The notes: generated by a model from the letters alone, not told the origin. 64,000 nucleotides of DNA from Oscillospiraceae bacterium (GCA_015067585.1 SVMC01000005.1:1-64000), one strand, 5' to 3'; counted from the first letter of the stretch, positions 15,396 through 26,424 are shown. Program-made: numbers and translations.

Positions 15396-18300
15396 ATGCT
15401 GCACATCATCCACTGCCCGGATTGGCATACCCTGCACTGCCATGCCATTGACGAGATCGTTCTGGCGGCGAAGGAACAGCAGGGAAACCGTGTGCTTATC
15501 GTGCCGGAGCAGTTTTCCTTTGAAGCAGAGAAAGCCCTGTGCGAAGCAGGCGGCGTACAGATCAGCCGTTTCGCCGAAGTTCTGAGCTTTTCCCGCCTGG
15601 CAGAGCGCTCCCTTGCCCTGTGCGGCGGTATCGCCCACCCGGTGATGGATCAGGGCGGACGGATCATGGCTCTGGCCAGAGCCGTGGATCAGGTACGCTC
15701 CCGCCTGCAGTTCTATGCCCGCAGCGCCCAAAGAGGCGATTTCCTGCTGCAGATGCTTTCCATCGTGGATGAGCTGAAAAGCTACCGCATCGACAGCGCC
15801 CGACTGCAGGAGGCCGCAGGATATCTTGAGGGAACACTGGCAGTCAAGACCCAGGAGCTTGCCCTGCTGCTGGAAGCTTACGAGGGCGTCTGTAGGCATG
15901 GCAAGCAGGATCCCCGGGACCGACTGAGTCTGCTCTGCGAACATATTGAGAAGAAACAATTCGGCAAGGAACTTCACATTTATGTGGAGGGCTTCCTGGG
16001 TTTCACCGCCATCGAGCTGGAGATCTTATCTAAATTCCTCTCCATTGGCGTGGAGATCACGATATATCTTTGTTGTGACGGCTTGTTTGAAGGTCAGCAG
16101 GTCTTTTCCGCTGTGCGAAAGTCCGCAGGTCAGCTGATCCGTGAGGCAGACCGTCAGGGGGCAAAGATCATCCCCCATGCTCTGCCCGTTTCTCCCGCTC
16201 CCCTTCGCGCTGCCGCCCTCTCCGCCTTTACCCGGCAGAGGAGCGAAGAGAGTGAAGCACTCCGGCTCTATACCTGCGCCGGGGCGCAGGAAGAGGTGGC
16301 ATCCATCTGCGCCGACATTCTCCACCATGTGCGAAGCGGCGGCCGCTTCCGGGATATCGCCATCGCCTGTGCTGATGAGGATGCCCTGCTGCCCCTACTG
16401 GAAGCGGAATTTGACCGCTGCAACATTCCCGCCTTCTTTGCTGGCAAGCATCCTGCCCTGCGTACTCCCCTTCTCAGCGCCGTGCTGTGTGCCCTTCGGG
16501 CGGCAGTGGGCCAGATGGAGCGGGAGGATGTGCTGGCATGGCTCAAATCTGATTGCGCTCCCCTGAGTGCGACAGAATGCGATATTTTAGAAAACTATGT
16601 GCTGCTGTGGGAGTTTTCCGGTAATCAGTGGGAGCGGGAATTCACCCTGCACCCCAGAGGCTTCGGCCTTTCCATGGAGGAAAGCGACCGTGCCCTTCTG
16701 GTACGGCTCAACGATTTGCGGCAGCGCTGCATCACCCCCCTGATCGATCTTGGCAAAGCTCTGCAGCGCACCGACACCGTGGGCGGCTATGTGCTGGCGG
16801 TTTATGATTTTTTACAGCGTACCGATTTTTCCCGCCGTGTGGCGCAAAAAATTGAGATCCTTGAAAAAGAAAACGATCAAAATGCCCTTCAGGTGACCCG
16901 GCAGCTTTATGACCTGCTCATAGATGCCCTGGAACAGCTCTACAGCGTGCAGTTTGATGCCAAGTGCAGCCCGGAAGAATTCCTGCGCCTGATGGAGATC
17001 ATCCTCTCCCAGTATCAGGTGGGCAGGATCCCTGCCGTCATGGACGCTGTCACCGTAGGATCTCCCGCAGCATTGCAGCATAAAAGCACAAAGCACCTTT
17101 ATATCTGCGGCTGCAAAGACGGCTGCTTCCCCCAGCTTCCCACGGGCGGGAGCCTGCTGAACGAAGCCGAGCGAAACCGCCTGCGGGAGCTTGGGGTCTG
17201 TCTGGCCCCCGACGAAAATGAGCAGATGGATCGCAATCTTATGGGCACCTATGCCCTTTTGTGCGCGCCCCGGGAAAAGCTGTGCCTGAGTGTGGGCACG
17301 GAGCAAAGCGCCTATTTGTTCCAGACCCTATGCAGGCTTTACCCCGAAAGCGTCCGCTCCAATTCCGATGCCCTTTCCCCGGAGTTTGCCACCGCCAAGA
17401 CCTTCGGCTTGTGGCTTGCCCGGAACAAAAGCGAATTTAACGCACCGGAAGAAGCGGAAAACTATCGTAATTTCCTTGCTTCCGCCCAAAAATATTCCTT
17501 TGGCGCACTTTCTTCTCCCACGGTACTGGGACTTTACGGCAGTCCCATCCGACTGTCCGCCTCCCGCATTGACCGCTATGCCTCCTGCCGCTTCGCCTTC
17601 TTCCTGCACGACGGCCTGAAGGCGGAGGAACGAAAGGCCGCCGCCTTTGATGCCCCAATTTACGGCACCTTTGTCCACTATGTTTTAGAGCATACACTGG
17701 GACAAGTGAAGGCAGAAGGGGGCATTGCACAGGTGGACGATGAACGGCTGCAGACCATCGCAAAAAAACACATGGAAGACTTCCTCTGCTCAGAGGTAGA
17801 CCCGGTTCTGATGGAATCGGAGCGGTTTTCCTACCTGCTGCGTCGAAACTTCGAGGAAGTCGCTGAGGTCGTAGCCGTTTTGGGGCGGGAGCTGCGTGCC
17901 AGCCAATTTGTTCCCACAGATTTTGAGCTGGTCTTTGCCAACGGCGGCACTCTTCCCCCGGTGGAAATCAAAACCGACAAGGTCAGTGCCCGGATCTCCG
18001 GCGCGGTGGACCGGGTGGACCTCTTCGAGGAGGGCGGTCACACCTTCTTCCGGGTGGTGGACTACAAGACCGGCAAAAAAGACTTTGATTATACCGAGCT
18101 TTTAGAGCGCCGTGGGCTGCAGATGCTCATCTACCTCTTTGCGCTGCAGCAAAATGGCGAGAAATATTATGGTAAACCAATTCATCCCGCCGGGGTGCTC
18201 TATGTACCTGCCCGGGATGAGGTGCTTTACCTGTCCCAGAAGCCGCAGGAGGAAAATGCGGAGGCTGAACGGTTGAAAAACCATCGCCGTCAGGGACTTT

Positions 18301-18656
18301 TGCTGAATGATAACATTCTCCTGCAGGCCATGGAGCCTTGTGGAGATACCTCTCCCCTGCTGATGCCCTATAAAATGCGAAAGGACGGCCCCAGTGGAGA
18401 TCTGATGGATTTAGAGCAGCTCGGGATGCTTCGTCGTTATGTAAACCAAGAACTGTCTGCGCTGACGGATGAGATCTTTGAAGGTACTGTCACTCCCAAC
18501 CCCTATATCCGGGGCACCTTCGGCTCCTGCAGCTATTGTCCTTATCAAAGTGTCTGCCATCCTGATCTGTGCGGCGCGGAAATGCGCTCTTTGAAGGCAA
18601 CGGCAGCAAAGGAATTCTGGCAGCGGCTGATCTGGAAGGAGGAACAACATGGCTGA
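15396..18656 (+). CDS. addB: ATP-dependent helicase/nuclease subunit B
   Basis: 1086 aa; RecB-type nuclease motif FFRVVDYKTGKKDFDYTELLERRGLQMLIYLFAL; C-terminal CSYCPYQSVC cysteines; next to addA. Confidence 0.95.
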   Translation: MLHIIHCPDWHTLHCHAIDEIVLAAKEQQGNRVLIVPEQFSFEAEKALCEAGGVQISRFAEVLSFSRLAERSLALCGGIAHPVMDQGGRIMALARAVDQVRSRLQFYARSAQRGDFLLQMLSIVDELKSYRIDSARLQEAAGYLEGTLAVKTQELALLLEAYEGVCRHGKQDPRDRLSLLCEHIEKKQFGKELHIYVEGFLGFTAIELEILSKFLSIGVEITIYLCCDGLFEGQQVFSAVRKSAGQLIREADRQGAKIIPHALPVSPAPLRAAALSAFTRQRSEESEALRLYTCAGAQEEVASICADILHHVRSGGRFRDIAIACADEDALLPLLEAEFDRCNIPAFFAGKHPALRTPLLSAVLCALRAAVGQMEREDVLAWLKSDCAPLSATECDILENYVLLWEFSGNQWEREFTLHPRGFGLSMEESDRALLVRLNDLRQRCITPLIDLGKALQRTDTVGGYVLAVYDFLQRTDFSRRVAQKIEILEKENDQNALQVTRQLYDLLIDALEQLYSVQFDAKCSPEEFLRLMEIILSQYQVGRIPAVMDAVTVGSPAALQHKSTKHLYICGCKDGCFPQLPTGGSLLNEAERNRLRELGVCLAPDENEQMDRNLMGTYALLCAPREKLCLSVGTEQSAYLFQTLCRLYPESVRSNSDALSPEFATAKTFGLWLARNKSEFNAPEEAENYRNFLASAQKYSFGALSSPTVLGLYGSPIRLSASRIDRYASCRFAFFLHDGLKAEERKAAAFDAPIYGTFVHYVLEHTLGQVKAEGGIAQVDDERLQTIAKKHMEDFLCSEVDPVLMESERFSYLLRRNFEEVAEVVAVLGRELRASQFVPTDFELVFANGGTLPPVEIKTDKVSARISGAVDRVDLFEEGGHTFFRVVDYKTGKKDFDYTELLERRGLQMLIYLFALQQNGEKYYGKPIHPAGVLYVPARDEVLYLSQKPQEENAEAERLKNHRRQGLLLNDNILLQAMEPCGDTSPLLMPYKMRKDGPSGDLMDLEQLGMLRRYVNQELSALTDEIFEGTVTPNPYIRGTFGSCSYCPYQSVCHPDLCGAEMRSLKATAAKEFWQRLIWKEEQHG

Positions 18657-21600
18657 GATCAAACTGACAGCGCAGCAGCAGCTTGCGGTGGATAATGAAG
18701 GCGGCGCTCTTTTGGTCAGCGCTGCCGCCGGTTCCGGCAAGACCAAGGTGCTGGTGGATCGCGTGATGCGCCGCCTTTGCGACCCGGACGAACCGAAGGA
18801 CATTACCTCCTTCCTGATCATCACCTATACCAAGGCCGCCGCCGCGGAGCTGCGGGGCAAGATCGCCTCCGCCATTGGGCAGGAACTCTCTCTGCAGCCG
18901 GAAAACCGGCATTTGCAGCGGCAGCTCAGCCACATCTATCTGGCGCAGATCTCCACGGTGCATTCCTTCTGTACCGCAATTTTGCGGGACTATGCCCATG
19001 AGCTGGGCATCTACCCGGATTTCCGTGTGGTGGAGGAGCAGGAAAGCGTGCTCTGGCAGCAGCAGGCCATGGAGGAAACTCTGGCGGAAGCCTATGAGCT
19101 GCTGGAGCAGCACCCGGAATACCGGGCATTTCTGGATCATTTGGGTGCCGGGCGGGATGACCGCCGTGCCACCGCCATCCTGATGCAGGCCTTCCGCAGT
19201 GTGCAGTGCCACCCCGATCCCGAAGGCTGGATCGAAGAATGCCTCAAAGGACTCTCTCCGGAAGATTGCAGCGATATTGCCCAAACCCCCTGGGGCAAGC
19301 TTCTGATGGAGGACTTCATGGAGCGGCTGGATGAACAGATCGCCATGATGGAGCGGGGTCTTTCCCTCCTTGCGGAGGACGAAAAATTAGAGGCAAGCTA
19401 CGGCCCCACCTACCTCCAGAATCTGGAGGATATGCGCCGACTTCGCGCGGCCCAAAGCTGGGACGAGCTTTTGGAACGGAAAATTCTGGACTTCGGCCGC
19501 TTGAAGGCTGCCCCAAGGGGCATGGATAAGGAATTTGTGGAGCGGTGCAAGCGTCCCCGGGTCAAATGCCTCGACTGGCTGAAAAAGGCGCAAAGCAGCT
19601 TTTCCATGACTTCTGATGAGGCATTGGAAGAGCTGCGGCAAAGCGAACCCGTCATCCGTGGGATGTTTGCCCTGCTGCAGGAGTTCACCGCCCGCTACCG
19701 GTCCATCAAGCAGCGCCGCAGATCGCTGGATTTTGGCGATTTGGAGCATGAGGCCCTTCGGCTTCTGCGCTACGGCAAAAGCGGTACGCCCACCCCGGCA
19801 GCCCGGGAGATCAGCCGCCGCTACTACGAGATCATGGTGGACGAATATCAGGACAGCAACGCGGTACAGGAAGCCATCTTCACCGCCATCTCCCGGAATG
19901 GCGAGAATCTTTTCATGGTGGGCGATGTGAAGCAGTCCATCTACCGCTTCCGTCTGGCAGAGCCGGGGATCTTCCTGAAAAAATATCACAGCTATGCCGA
20001 CGCACTTCATGCCGCCCCGGGTCAGCCGCGGCGGGTGGTGCTGTCGAAGAATTTCCGCTCCCGTGACCGCATCCTTTCGGCAGTAAATGACATTTTCCGC
20101 TTGACCATGACCCCACAGGTGGGTGACCTGCGCTACGGCCCGGATGAGGCCCTCTATCCCGGTCTGCAGCTTCCGGAGGTGGAGCGGCCCTGCGTGGAGC
20201 TGCACTGCCTCGACACATCTGACAAGGCGGATGACATTTCCAAGCGGGATTTAGAGGCCGGATTGGTTGCCAAGCGGATCTCTCAGCTGCTGAAGGACGG
20301 CACACAGATCACAGGAAAAGAGGGCCTTCGCCTTGTGGAGCCGTCGGATATCGTGATTCTGCTGCGCTCCATGCGCTCGCAGGCTCCGGCTTTTCTTGCT
20401 GCCCTGCAGGATATGGGCATTGCTGCCGTCAGCGATCAAAGCGAGGACATTCTGCAAAGTACGGAGGTACAGCTTCTGCTGTCCTGCCTGCAGATCATGG
20501 ACAATCCCCATCAGGATATCCCTCTGGCAAGTGTTCTGCTGAGTCCTATCTACAGTTATTCCGCAGAGGAACTGGCCCAGCTTCGGGTGGAACGCCGCAT
20601 TGGCGATCTCTATGACGCACTTCTGGCCTATTCCAAACAGCATGACACCTTCGCCCCCTTCCTCTCTCAGCTTGCCCACCTCCGTTCCGCCGCACGGCAG
20701 GAGCACGCAGGTGTCCTTGTGCGCCGGGTGCTGGAGGAGACGGGTTTGCGGGATATCTTCCACGCCATGGAAGACGGCAATCAAAGACTTCAAAACCTGC
20801 AGGCCATCTATCTGATGGCCGCCGCCTTCGACCCGGATGGCCCGGGTAGACTCCACGACTTCCTGCAGAAGATCGAACAGCAGAAAGAGCGGGGCATCAC
20901 CGGCGGCGGTGCGGGGGGAGGAAACGCAGTACACATCATGTCCATCCACAAGTCCAAGGGTTTGGAATTCCCCGTGGTCATCGTGGCGGGACTCTCCACC
21001 AAATTTAACACCGCCGACGAGCGTCAGCCGGTACAAATTCACCCGGAGCTTGGCACCGGCTGCGATGTGGTAGACCTTGTAAAGCGGATCAAATACCCCT
21101 CCCTTGCCAAGCAGGCCATTTTAGCCAAGCTGCGGCAAGAGCATCTGTCCGAAGAGCTGCGGGTTTTGTATGTTGCCCTGACAAGACCCAAGGATCTTCT
21201 GATCATGACCTACGCCTCTGCCCATCTGGCCACACAGCTTCGGGACATAGCGGAGCTTCGCACTCCTGACGGTCCTGTGAGCCTGTCCCGCAGGGCAGGC
21301 TGCCTTGGGCACTGGGTGCTGATGGAAGCCATGGGACGAGGGGAAGCCGGGGCACTGTTTGCCTTAGCCGGAAAACCTGAGGAAACCACCCTCAGCGACA
21401 ACCCGTGGCACATTCGGCTCTGGACCCCGGAGGAACTGCCCAAAGTGCAGATTTCCGAGGTTCCTGCGGAGAAGAATGAGATTTCTGTGGACAGCGAAGA
21501 AATCGCAAAGGCGGTAGCTTTCCGCTATCCCCATGACGCTGCCACCACCGCTCCCGCCAAGCTAACCGCCACCCAACTCAAGGGCCGTTTTCTGGACACG

Positions 21601-22191
21601 GAAAGTGCTGACGGTGCACCGGAACACCGTCCCCGGGAGAAGACCCTCCGTCAGCCTTTATTCCTGCAAGATCAAAAACCTCTGAGCAGTACAGAACAGG
21701 GCACAGCGGTGCACCTTGCCATGCAGTACATTCGCTATGAAAGCTGCCTGACGGAGGATGGAGTAGCGCAGGAGCTTCGCCGCCTTGTGGAGGAAGGCTT
21801 CCTTCTGCCCCAACAGGCACAGTGCGTCCTTCCTGAAAAGATCTGCGCCCTGTTCCGCTCCGAACTTGGCAGGCGGATCCTTCGCGCACCGGAAATGGTA
21901 AGAGAGTTTAAGTTCTCCCTTCTCACGGAAGGCGAAAATTACGATCCTGCCCTTGCGGGGGAGCAGCTTCTTCTGCAGGGCGTGACGGACTGCTGCCTTT
22001 TGGAGCCGGACGGACTTTGCGTCATCGACTTCAAGACCGATCGGGTCACTCCGGGTGGGGAAGCATTCCGTGCAGAGCATTACCGCGGACAATTGGATGC
22101 CTACAGCGAGGCTTTGTCCAAAATTTTTGACCGCCCGGTGAAGGAAAAGCTGCTTTACTTCTTCGCCACGGATACCGCGTTTCCTCTTTAA
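18649..22191 (+). CDS. addA: ATP-dependent helicase/nuclease subunit A
   Basis: UvrD-like helicase: SAAAGSGKTKVLVDRV (Walker A), IMVDEYQDSN, FMVGDVKQSIYRFRLAEP, nuclease CVIDFKTDRV. Confidence 0.96.
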   Translation: MAEIKLTAQQQLAVDNEGGALLVSAAAGSGKTKVLVDRVMRRLCDPDEPKDITSFLIITYTKAAAAELRGKIASAIGQELSLQPENRHLQRQLSHIYLAQISTVHSFCTAILRDYAHELGIYPDFRVVEEQESVLWQQQAMEETLAEAYELLEQHPEYRAFLDHLGAGRDDRRATAILMQAFRSVQCHPDPEGWIEECLKGLSPEDCSDIAQTPWGKLLMEDFMERLDEQIAMMERGLSLLAEDEKLEASYGPTYLQNLEDMRRLRAAQSWDELLERKILDFGRLKAAPRGMDKEFVERCKRPRVKCLDWLKKAQSSFSMTSDEALEELRQSEPVIRGMFALLQEFTARYRSIKQRRRSLDFGDLEHEALRLLRYGKSGTPTPAAREISRRYYEIMVDEYQDSNAVQEAIFTAISRNGENLFMVGDVKQSIYRFRLAEPGIFLKKYHSYADALHAAPGQPRRVVLSKNFRSRDRILSAVNDIFRLTMTPQVGDLRYGPDEALYPGLQLPEVERPCVELHCLDTSDKADDISKRDLEAGLVAKRISQLLKDGTQITGKEGLRLVEPSDIVILLRSMRSQAPAFLAALQDMGIAAVSDQSEDILQSTEVQLLLSCLQIMDNPHQDIPLASVLLSPIYSYSAEELAQLRVERRIGDLYDALLAYSKQHDTFAPFLSQLAHLRSAARQEHAGVLVRRVLEETGLRDIFHAMEDGNQRLQNLQAIYLMAAAFDPDGPGRLHDFLQKIEQQKERGITGGGAGGGNAVHIMSIHKSKGLEFPVVIVAGLSTKFNTADERQPVQIHPELGTGCDVVDLVKRIKYPSLAKQAILAKLRQEHLSEELRVLYVALTRPKDLLIMTYASAHLATQLRDIAELRTPDGPVSLSRRAGCLGHWVLMEAMGRGEAGALFALAGKPEETTLSDNPWHIRLWTPEELPKVQISEVPAEKNEISVDSEEIAKAVAFRYPHDAATTAPAKLTATQLKGRFLDTESADGAPEHRPREKTLRQPLFLQDQKPLSSTEQGTAVHLAMQYIRYESCLTEDGVAQELRRLVEEGFLLPQQAQCVLPEKICALFRSELGRRILRAPEMVREFKFSLLTEGENYDPALAGEQLLLQGVTDCCLLEPDGLCVIDFKTDRVTPGGEAFRAEHYRGQLDAYSEALSKIFDRPVKEKLLYFFATDTAFPL

Positions 22192-22309
22192 CCCGAAATC
22201 TTTTTTACAAATCGAAAAAAAGAAAAGACTTTTTGCCCATTATGTGGTATAGTAATATATCAGCGGTATCCTTTGCCGCAAGCACTCTAAGAAAGGGGCA
22301 GATATTTGC

Positions 22310-23404
22310 ATGAAAATCGTCCGCCGCTTTATATTTACCGCCGCCTTTCTGTTTGCGGCCATTCTGATGATCCGGGCCGCAAAGGAGCACGGGGATTTCC
22401 TGTTTATGTTCTATCCCGGCATCATGCGCGAGATCCAGGTCATTCTCTCCGAGCTGACCATTGAACTGGATTATCTTCTCTGGGAGCGCATCGCTTTGGT
22501 CGCCCTGATCTGGGCGGGCGTTACCCTGCTTTTGGATATCATCCTGCAGGAAAATATCCTGCGCTGGATCTCCGGCGTCACCGCCGTGCTCGCCTTTGTA
22601 TTCTGTGTGTATGTGGGGCTTTCGGGTCTGAACCACTATGCTCCTTCCGTAGCGGAGGGAATGCGCATGGAGGTTCGGCAGGATTACACCGTCGCAGAAC
22701 TGAGCAAGGCCGCCGCCTATTACCGTGATGGTGCCAACCAGTTTGCCCCCTATGTGGAGCGGGATGACAACGGTGTCTTTGAGGCTGATGACGATTTTGA
22801 AGCCATGGGCCAGCAGCTTGGCAGCGGCATGAAAAACATGATCAAAACCAGCTATGTGTTCGGCGGCAGCACCGTGGCCCCTAAGGAGCTTGGCTACCTC
22901 TCCCGTTATGACATTCCCAGTGTTTACAGCTGCTTCACCGGAGAATGCTGCATCAACCCCAATGTAGAAGACATTGCCATGCCCTTCCTGATGAGCCGGG
23001 AAGCCGCCCGACGGATGTCCATCGTGCGGGACAGCGATGCGGAATTCGTCGCCTCCCTCGCCTGCATCGCCTCCGACAGCCGGGACTATCGCTATTCCGG
23101 TAACTTCATGGCCTACCGCTTCTGCATGGAAGCCTTGACCGCTCTGGATGCGGATGCCGCGGCAGAGGTGGCCGAAGGCGAATGCGAAGAGCTGAAGGCA
23201 GACCTTGCCGCCAGCACCTTTATGCCGGAGGAATCTCTTGGCGCTCAGTGGCTTGGACGGATGGAAGAGCTTGATGAAAAAGAGCAGGCAAAGCTCCCTG
23301 TAACCACCGAATATCCGGATGTGGCCTCCCTGCTTGTGGGCTGGCACATCCATCTGACCACACCGAAGGTGGTGGAGGAGGACGCGACTCCCGCCGCTGC
23401 ATGA
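22310..23404 (+). CDS. DUF3810-like membrane/peptidase-like protein
   Basis: N-terminal TM helices then PKELGYLSRYDIPSVYSCFTGECCINPNVEDIAMPFLMSREAARRMSIVRDSDAEFVASLAC. Confidence 0.7.
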   Translation: MKIVRRFIFTAAFLFAAILMIRAAKEHGDFLFMFYPGIMREIQVILSELTIELDYLLWERIALVALIWAGVTLLLDIILQENILRWISGVTAVLAFVFCVYVGLSGLNHYAPSVAEGMRMEVRQDYTVAELSKAAAYYRDGANQFAPYVERDDNGVFEADDDFEAMGQQLGSGMKNMIKTSYVFGGSTVAPKELGYLSRYDIPSVYSCFTGECCINPNVEDIAMPFLMSREAARRMSIVRDSDAEFVASLACIASDSRDYRYSGNFMAYRFCMEALTALDADAAAEVAEGECEELKADLAASTFMPEESLGAQWLGRMEELDEKEQAKLPVTTEYPDVASLLVGWHIHLTTPKVVEEDATPAAA

Positions 23405-23418
23405 TACAACGCCAATGC

Positions 23419-23455
23419 AATGCGGCGTGTCGAGCTGCACTCGACACGCCGCATT
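23419..23455 (+). terminator. Strong hairpin terminator/attenuator
   Basis: aatgcggcgtgtcgag-ctgca-ctcgacacgccgcatt, 16-bp perfect stem. Confidence 0.65.
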
Positions 23456-23481
23456 TATCGCCCAAAGGAAGGAAGATCAAA

Positions 23482-24159
23482 ATGATAGAGATCCTGTATG
23501 AAGACAACGCCCTTCTGGTTTGTCGCAAGCCCGTGGGTGTGCTGTCTGAACCCAGCAACGGCAAGGGAATGCCGGAGCTGCTCAGTGCCCAGTTGAAAGA
23601 GGCCGAAAAAAAGGATTTCATCGCCGGGGTACACCGCCTTGACAAAAATGTGGGCGGTCTCATGGTATTCTCCCGCCGGAAGGACATCACCGGTAAGCTG
23701 ATCGAACAGGTGGCCCAGCGGCAGATGGAAAAGGAATACCTTGCCATCGTTCGTGGCTGCCCCAAAGAAACGGAAGGTATTTTTGAAGATCTCCTGTTCC
23801 ACGATTCCCGCTGCAACAAGACCTTTGTGGTCAAGCGGCAGCGAAAAGGTGTGCGGGATGCCAAGCTTTCCTACCGGGTTTTAGCGAGCATCCGGCAGGA
23901 AGAAACCACTCTGACTCTGGTGCGGGTACGCCTGCACACCGGGCGCACCCATCAGATCCGGGTGCAGTTCGCCTCCCGTGGGATGCCCCTGCTGGGGGAC
24001 ATCCGCTACGGCAGCCGTGACCGCCGCTGTGACGCCGCCCTGTGGTCCTGCAGGCTGTGCTTCACCCACCCCGTCACGAATCAGACGGTAGATATCAGTT
24101 GCCTGCCCCCGGAGCAGTACCCCTGGGATCTTTTCAAAAGAGAGGAGCTTTCCTTATGA
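23482..24159 (+). CDS. RluA-family pseudouridine synthase
   Basis: MIEILYEDNALLVCRKPVGVLSE...AGVHRLDKNVGGLMVFSR...LHTGRTHQIRVQFASRGMPLLGD. Confidence 0.92.
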   Translation: MIEILYEDNALLVCRKPVGVLSEPSNGKGMPELLSAQLKEAEKKDFIAGVHRLDKNVGGLMVFSRRKDITGKLIEQVAQRQMEKEYLAIVRGCPKETEGIFEDLLFHDSRCNKTFVVKRQRKGVRDAKLSYRVLASIRQEETTLTLVRVRLHTGRTHQIRVQFASRGMPLLGDIRYGSRDRRCDAALWSCRLCFTHPVTNQTVDISCLPPEQYPWDLFKREELSL

Positions 24160-25034
24160 ATAAAACCACATTAGCCCGCTGGCAAATCATCATCTCCATG
24201 GTCATGTTCGGCACCATCAGCATTTTCGTCAAGGGCATCGACCTTCCTTCCTCAGAGCTTTCTCTCTACCGGGCGGTCATTGCCTGTCTGGTGCTGTTTT
24301 TCTATCTTCTTATCACCGGAAGAATCCGCAAGCTGGCAGCGCTTCGCAGTAAACTCTTTGTTCTGTTTCTTTCCGGCGCTGCCATGGGTTTTAACTGGAT
24401 CTTGCTCTTTACTGCCTATCAATACACCACCGTGGCGCTTTCTACGCTGGCCTACTATTTTGCTCCCACGCTGATCATTGCAGGAAGTGTTGTTTTCTTC
24501 AAAGAAAGGCTGACCCTGAAGCAGATCATCTGTTTCATTGCCTCCTCTGCCGGCCTTGTGCTGATCATCGGTGTCAGCGGCGGCGGCAGCAGCGATGTGA
24601 TCGGCTTGCTCTTTGGTCTCGGCGCTGCCCTTTTGTATTCCATCGTGGTGCTGCTGAACAAAAAAGCAGGGGATGTGGACGGCATCACCCGCACCTGGGT
24701 GCAGTTTGCCTCCGCGGTACTGGTGCTGACCCCCTATGTAGCCCTGACCGGCGGCTTCCATCCCGGCAGCCTCTCGGCAGCAGGGTGGACGAACCTCCTG
24801 ATCCTCGGCGTGGTACATACCGGCATCATTTATGTGCTGTATTTTTCTTCCCTGTCCCATTTGGATGGCGAAACCTCTGCCATTCTGAGCTACATCGACC
24901 CGGCGGTATCGGTTTTGGTGTCGGTGTTCTTCCTGCATGAGCCCATCACGGCACTGCAGCTTTTGGGCGGTGCCATGATCATCGTATTTGCCATGCTCAA
25001 CGAGATCAGGCTCCCCGGAAAGGGCAAAAAATGA
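24156..25034 (+). CDS. EamA/DMT family transporter
   Basis: Ten predicted TM segments, repeated EamA pattern (LSLYRAVIACLVL..., YIDPAVSVLVSVFFLHEPITALQLLGGAMI). Confidence 0.9.
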   Translation: MNKTTLARWQIIISMVMFGTISIFVKGIDLPSSELSLYRAVIACLVLFFYLLITGRIRKLAALRSKLFVLFLSGAAMGFNWILLFTAYQYTTVALSTLAYYFAPTLIIAGSVVFFKERLTLKQIICFIASSAGLVLIIGVSGGGSSDVIGLLFGLGAALLYSIVVLLNKKAGDVDGITRTWVQFASAVLVLTPYVALTGGFHPGSLSAAGWTNLLILGVVHTGIIYVLYFSSLSHLDGETSAILSYIDPAVSVLVSVFFLHEPITALQLLGGAMIIVFAMLNEIRLPGKGKK

Positions 25035-25642
25035 CATACTATATGCTCAATAAGCCATCCGGCTGTGTCAGCGCAAGGATCGACCGGGAGCATCCTACGG
25101 TGATGGAGCTGTTCCCGGAGGAAGAACGGAAAACCTTATTTCCTCTTGGTCGGTTGGATAAGAATACCGAAGGTCTGCTTCTGGTGACGGATGACGGCAA
25201 GCTGAACCGCCGCCTTCTGGATCCGGAATGCCATGTGGAAAAGAAATACCATCTCTGGGCAACAGGCGTTCCCACGGTGGAAATGGAAGCTGCCTTCGCC
25301 CGGGGGCTTTGGCTCAAGGGCATCCCACAGCCCACGCGCCCTGCCCGCTTTGAAGTGCTGAAAACAGGGCAGCTGCAGGACATTGCCCCCATCCTTTTCC
25401 CAAGCCGCCGGGGACTATTGGAGGATGATCCGGAAATGCCTGTATTCAGCGCCTACCTCTGGCTCACAGAGGGCAAGCGCCATCAGGTGAAGCGAATGTT
25501 GGAGGCGGTGGGAAGCTGCGTAGTGGCCCTGCGCCGGGTGGGCTTTGGTCCTCTGACATTGGACGAAACACTCCGTCCCGGCCAATACCGTACCCTTCGG
25601 GAGGAGGAAGTGCGGCTTCTCCGTGAGGCTGCGGGGTTATAA
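25031..25642 (+). CDS. RsuA/RluE-family pseudouridine synthase
   Basis: MTYYMLNKPSGCVSA...LFPLGRLDKNTEGLLLVTDDGKLNRRLL...EGKRHQVKRMLEAVG. Confidence 0.92.
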   Translation: MTYYMLNKPSGCVSARIDREHPTVMELFPEEERKTLFPLGRLDKNTEGLLLVTDDGKLNRRLLDPECHVEKKYHLWATGVPTVEMEAAFARGLWLKGIPQPTRPARFEVLKTGQLQDIAPILFPSRRGLLEDDPEMPVFSAYLWLTEGKRHQVKRMLEAVGSCVVALRRVGFGPLTLDETLRPGQYRTLREEEVRLLREAAGL

Positions 25643-25648
25643 TCAAAA

Positions 25649-25682
25649 AAGAGGTTGTCTCAGCTCAGCGAGACAACCTCTT
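25649..25682. terminator. Bidirectional intrinsic terminator
   Basis: aagaggttgtctc...gagacaacctctt between convergent genes. Confidence 0.75.
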
Positions 25683-25686
25683 CTGA

Positions 25687-26424
25687 TTATACAGTTTCTT
25701 GTTCTTCCGGTGCTTCGGGTCTGGGCAGATAGGGCCAGCATTCCGCTGCCAGATAAAGGGCAATGGCTACCGTGTGCAGGATGCTCTTCACGCCGCCGTC
25801 TGCCAGTACAGGGCCTGCGAAGATCAGCGCGCAGGCGGTATAGAAGAGAGCGGTACGGCGCTTACCCTTGCCCGCACGGAAGCCTGCCAGATGATAGGCC
25901 GACAGCATGGCTACCACAAGGAACAGGAGCTTGAAGCTGTAGTCCACCACCATGGGGTCCTGGCTCCACGCCCGATAGTCCACGATCAGGGACAGTGCCA
26001 GATACACCGGCAGCACACAGCCGCCAAGCAGCGCCCCGGTCTGGCCCTGCATATGGAACACACCTTCGATGGCAATGGCGCAGGCTGCCGCAAAAGCAAG
26101 CACCAGCGCAACGAGGGCAATGGTATCGCCGCCAAAATCAGGGGGCATATGAGAACCAAGCAGTCCCAGCGCAGCCAGAACCACCAGAACGCCCCGCACC
26201 TTCATCTTTTCGCTTAGGACCGGAACCTCCCGCTTCGGTTCCCGCAGGCACAGAAGCATAACCAGGATCACTGCCACCGCGTACAGGCAATATAGCGCAA
26301 TGGAGATGCCATCGTTTTTTGCAAGAAGTCCGGCATTGTCAAAGGAATTCGCAAGCTGCAGCCGACGCAGCACAAAGCCGCCAATGGCTGCCGGTGCGGA
26401 GATCGCGATCATTGTTTTTTTCAT
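25687..26424 (-). CDS. Hypothetical multi-pass membrane protein
   Basis: 245-aa ORF with several hydrophobic segments; ggaggag RBS before ATG. Confidence 0.7.
   Translation of the reverse strand: MKKTMIAISAPAAIGGFVLRRLQLANSFDNAGLLAKNDGISIALYCLYAVAVILVMLLCLREPKREVPVLSEKMKVRGVLVVLAALGLLGSHMPPDFGGDTIALVALVLAFAAACAIAIEGVFHMQGQTGALLGGCVLPVYLALSLIVDYRAWSQDPMVVDYSFKLLFLVVAMLSAYHLAGFRAGKGKRRTALFYTACALIFAGPVLADGGVKSILHTVAIALYLAAECWPYLPRPEAPEEQETV

Noticed and set aside
22205-23440. 411-aa minus-strand ORF
   Set aside because: Antisense to the DUF3810-like gene; no RBS or domain support.
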